A stretch of DNA of 64,000 nt from Verrucosispora sp. WMMD573. Its GTDB lineage: Bacteria; Actinomycetota; Actinomycetes; Mycobacteriales; Micromonosporaceae. The notes under the pieces are model-generated. The model had not been told where the DNA came from, did no database searches, and worked only from the letters and a program-made list of their open reading frames with translations. Each line of letters opens with the position of its first letter. Positions within the stretch are counted from its first letter, which is position 1. The translations under genes and the position numbers were made by a program. Below, piece by piece: positions 62,925 to 64,000 of the stretch. The stretch covers positions 4,340,001-4,404,000 of the forward strand of contig NZ_CP114901.1 of assembly GCF_027497175.1 (NCBI RefSeq). The letters run 5' to 3'.

Positions 62925-63716
62925 TCAGGGCAGGATGGCGTCGACGTAACCACCGTCCACTCGTACCGCCGCGCCGGTGGTGGCCGAGGCCAGCGGCGAC
63001 GACAGGTAGACGACCAGGTTCGCGATCTCGGCTGGCTCGATGAGCCGTTGCAGCAGCGACTGCGGGCGGTGCCGGAGCATGAACTCCCGCTGCGCCTCCT
63101 CCCAGGGCAGGTCGTCGCCGACCAGTGAGCGGACGAACTGCTCGACCCCGCCGGTGTGGGTGGGCCCGGCGATGACGCTGTTCACCGTGACCCCCGACCC
63201 GGCGGCCTCCTTGGCGAAGCCTCGGGACACGCCCAGCAGGGCGGTCTTGGACACCCCGTAGTGGATCATCTCGGCCGGGATCACCACCGCGGAGTCGCTC
63301 GCGATGTACTGGATCCGACCCCAGCCACGCTCGCGCATCCCCGGCAGGTACGCCCGGGTCAACCGGATCGCCGCCAGCACGTTGATCTCGAAGTACCGCC
63401 GCCAGTCGTCGTCGGTGATCTCCATGGCGGGCTGGGCGCCGAAGATGCCGAGGCTGTTGACCAGGATGTCGACGTCGGGGAGAGCCTCGACGGCCGCGAG
63501 CGCCCTGTCGGCCGTGGCGACGTCGGCCGGTACCGCGACGAAGTCACCCTCGCCCAGCTCGGCCAGGGCGCGGTTCACCGAGTCGGCAGAGCGTCCGTTG
63601 ACCCCCACCCGGGCTCCGGCCGCGGCCAGCCCGGCGGCGATGGCCCGGCCGATGCCCTGGGTCGAACCGGTGACGAGCGCGGTGCGGCCAGCAAGATCTA
63701 TTCGCATGCCCGCCAT
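62925..63716 (-). CDS. Short-chain dehydrogenase/reductase
   Basis: The 263-residue protein has the classical SDR fold: nucleotide-binding TGSTQGIG (residues about 16-23), NSLGIFG, catalytic Ser in YIASDSAVVIP, and the YGVSK Tyr/Lys pair. The C-terminal RLIEPAEIANLVVYLSSPLA is typical. ATG 63716 or the ATG nine bases downstream could be the start. The substrate is unknown, and it is not obviously linked to nudC downstream. Confidence 0.93.
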   Translation of the reverse strand: MAGMRIDLAGRTALVTGSTQGIGRAIAAGLAAAGARVGVNGRSADSVNRALAELGEGDFVAVPADVATADRALAAVEALPDVDILVNSLGIFGAQPAMEITDDDWRRYFEINVLAAIRLTRAYLPGMRERGWGRIQYIASDSAVVIPAEMIHYGVSKTALLGVSRGFAKEAAGSGVTVNSVIAGPTHTGGVEQFVRSLVGDDLPWEEAQREFMLRHRPQSLLQRLIEPAEIANLVVYLSSPLASATTGAAVRVDGGYVDAILP

Positions 63717-63828
63717 TCTGCCGAACCGGGATCTTGCGTGGGCGCGCTACAGCTCCGGCCCGACCGGGCGGCCAGGGACGACGGCACGACCAACCGGGCT
63801 CACGGGACGGTCGTCCTGCCACCCGGAC

Positions 63829-63865
63829 GTCCGGCACCGGTCCGCTGGACGGACCGGTGCCGGAC
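63829..63865 (-). terminator. Strong stem-loop after the CBM2 protein gene
   Basis: GTCCGGCACCGGTCCG and its exact complement CGGACCGGTGCCGGAC enclose the loop CTGGA: a perfect 16-base stem. It lies 14 bases downstream of the stop codon of the minus-strand gene. The T-run (63872-63876) sits on the plus-strand side, so the stem could also stop plus-strand transcripts. Confidence 0.8.
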
Positions 63866-63878
63866 GGTCGCTTTTTGA

Positions 63879-64000
63879 TCAGCTCGCCGTGCAGGTCGGC
63901 GTGGGTGTGCTGGGTGCGCCGGTGGTCGAGCCGAGGAAACCGAACGTAGTGCTGGCGCCCGCGCCGAGGTTGCCGTTGTAGCTGACGTTGCGGGCGGTCA
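63879..64000 (-). CDS. C-terminal end of a secreted CBM2 carbohydrate-binding protein (partial)
   Basis: The gene enters from beyond the window, and 39 residues are visible on the minus strand, ending in a TGA at 63881-63879. They include ARNVSYNGNLGAGASTTFGF and LGSTTGAPSTPTPTCTAS. This is the end of a cellulose-binding module of family 2: the NxxYNGxLxxG strand, the GFLGS turn and the last disulphide cysteine. The catalytic part, probably a cellulase, chitinase or lytic oxygenase, lies outside. Confidence 0.85.
   Translation of the reverse strand, partial: TARNVSYNGNLGAGASTTFGFLGSTTGAPSTPTPTCTAS

Overview
The window is high-GC actinomycete DNA. Dense operons with 4-base ATGA/GTGA overlaps, GTG starts, IdeR/DmdR-type iron boxes, a B12 riboswitch in front of nrdAB, a SCO2521-SCO2525 family cassette and a small XRE cassette typical of the group together suggest Micromonosporaceae (Micromonospora or a close relative). 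This placement rests on gene families, not on a database search. No rRNA, tRNA, CRISPR array, insertion sequence or prophage was recognised.

Layout. 0-7 kb: the 3' end of B12-dependent methionine synthase (metH), an XRE regulator with two small proteins, then a cobalamin riboswitch ahead of the class Ia ribonucleotide reductase genes nrdA-nrdB. 7.2-17.3 kb (minus strand): a nine-gene NRPS-independent siderophore operon (GNAT, siderophore-interacting reductase, ATP-grasp ligase, two IucA/IucC synthetases, PLP decarboxylase, FecCD permease, binding lipoprotein, ATPase) behind a near-perfect iron box. 17.3-20.4 kb (minus): a DUF1330 protein and an arsenic operon (ArsR-phosphatase fusion, long ArsC, aquaglyceroporin, short ArsC) with no arsenite pump. 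20.6-25.1 kb: a membrane protein, a YrdC/YciO protein, an NB-ARC/TPR STAND protein and a membrane-anchored unknown. 25.3-35.5 kb: the SCO2525-2524-2523-2522 genes facing SCO2521, followed by a DUF4062-NACHT-HEAT protein whose frame is broken by one base. 35.6-38.8 kb (minus): molybdate transport modABC with an HTH-TOBE regulator. 38.9-41.1 kb: two DUF2470 proteins divergent from a ribosomal protein S4 gene, with an iron box between them. 41.3-47.8 kb: CopC-like copper protein, lipoprotein, small kinase-like P-loop protein, LtrA, a GNAT-like acyltransferase and an XRE-cupin regulator. 48.2-58.3 kb (plus): a ten-gene peptide-type ABC importer and catabolic operon. 58.3-61.8 kb (minus): an asymmetric ABC exporter pair behind a third iron box. 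61.9-64 kb: NADH pyrophosphatase, a short-chain dehydrogenase and the end of a secreted CBM2 protein.

How it fits together. Three iron boxes tie the siderophore operon, the exporter pair and the DUF2470/S4 divergon into one probable iron-starvation response. Cobalamin links metH with nrdAB: the riboswitch should shut down the B12-independent reductase when B12 is plentiful. The XRE-cupin gene and the importer/catabolic operon share a nested palindrome that overlaps possible divergent promoters. The least understood parts are the SCO2521-2525 cassette with its arginine-variant P-loop ATPase and the adjacent STAND proteins.
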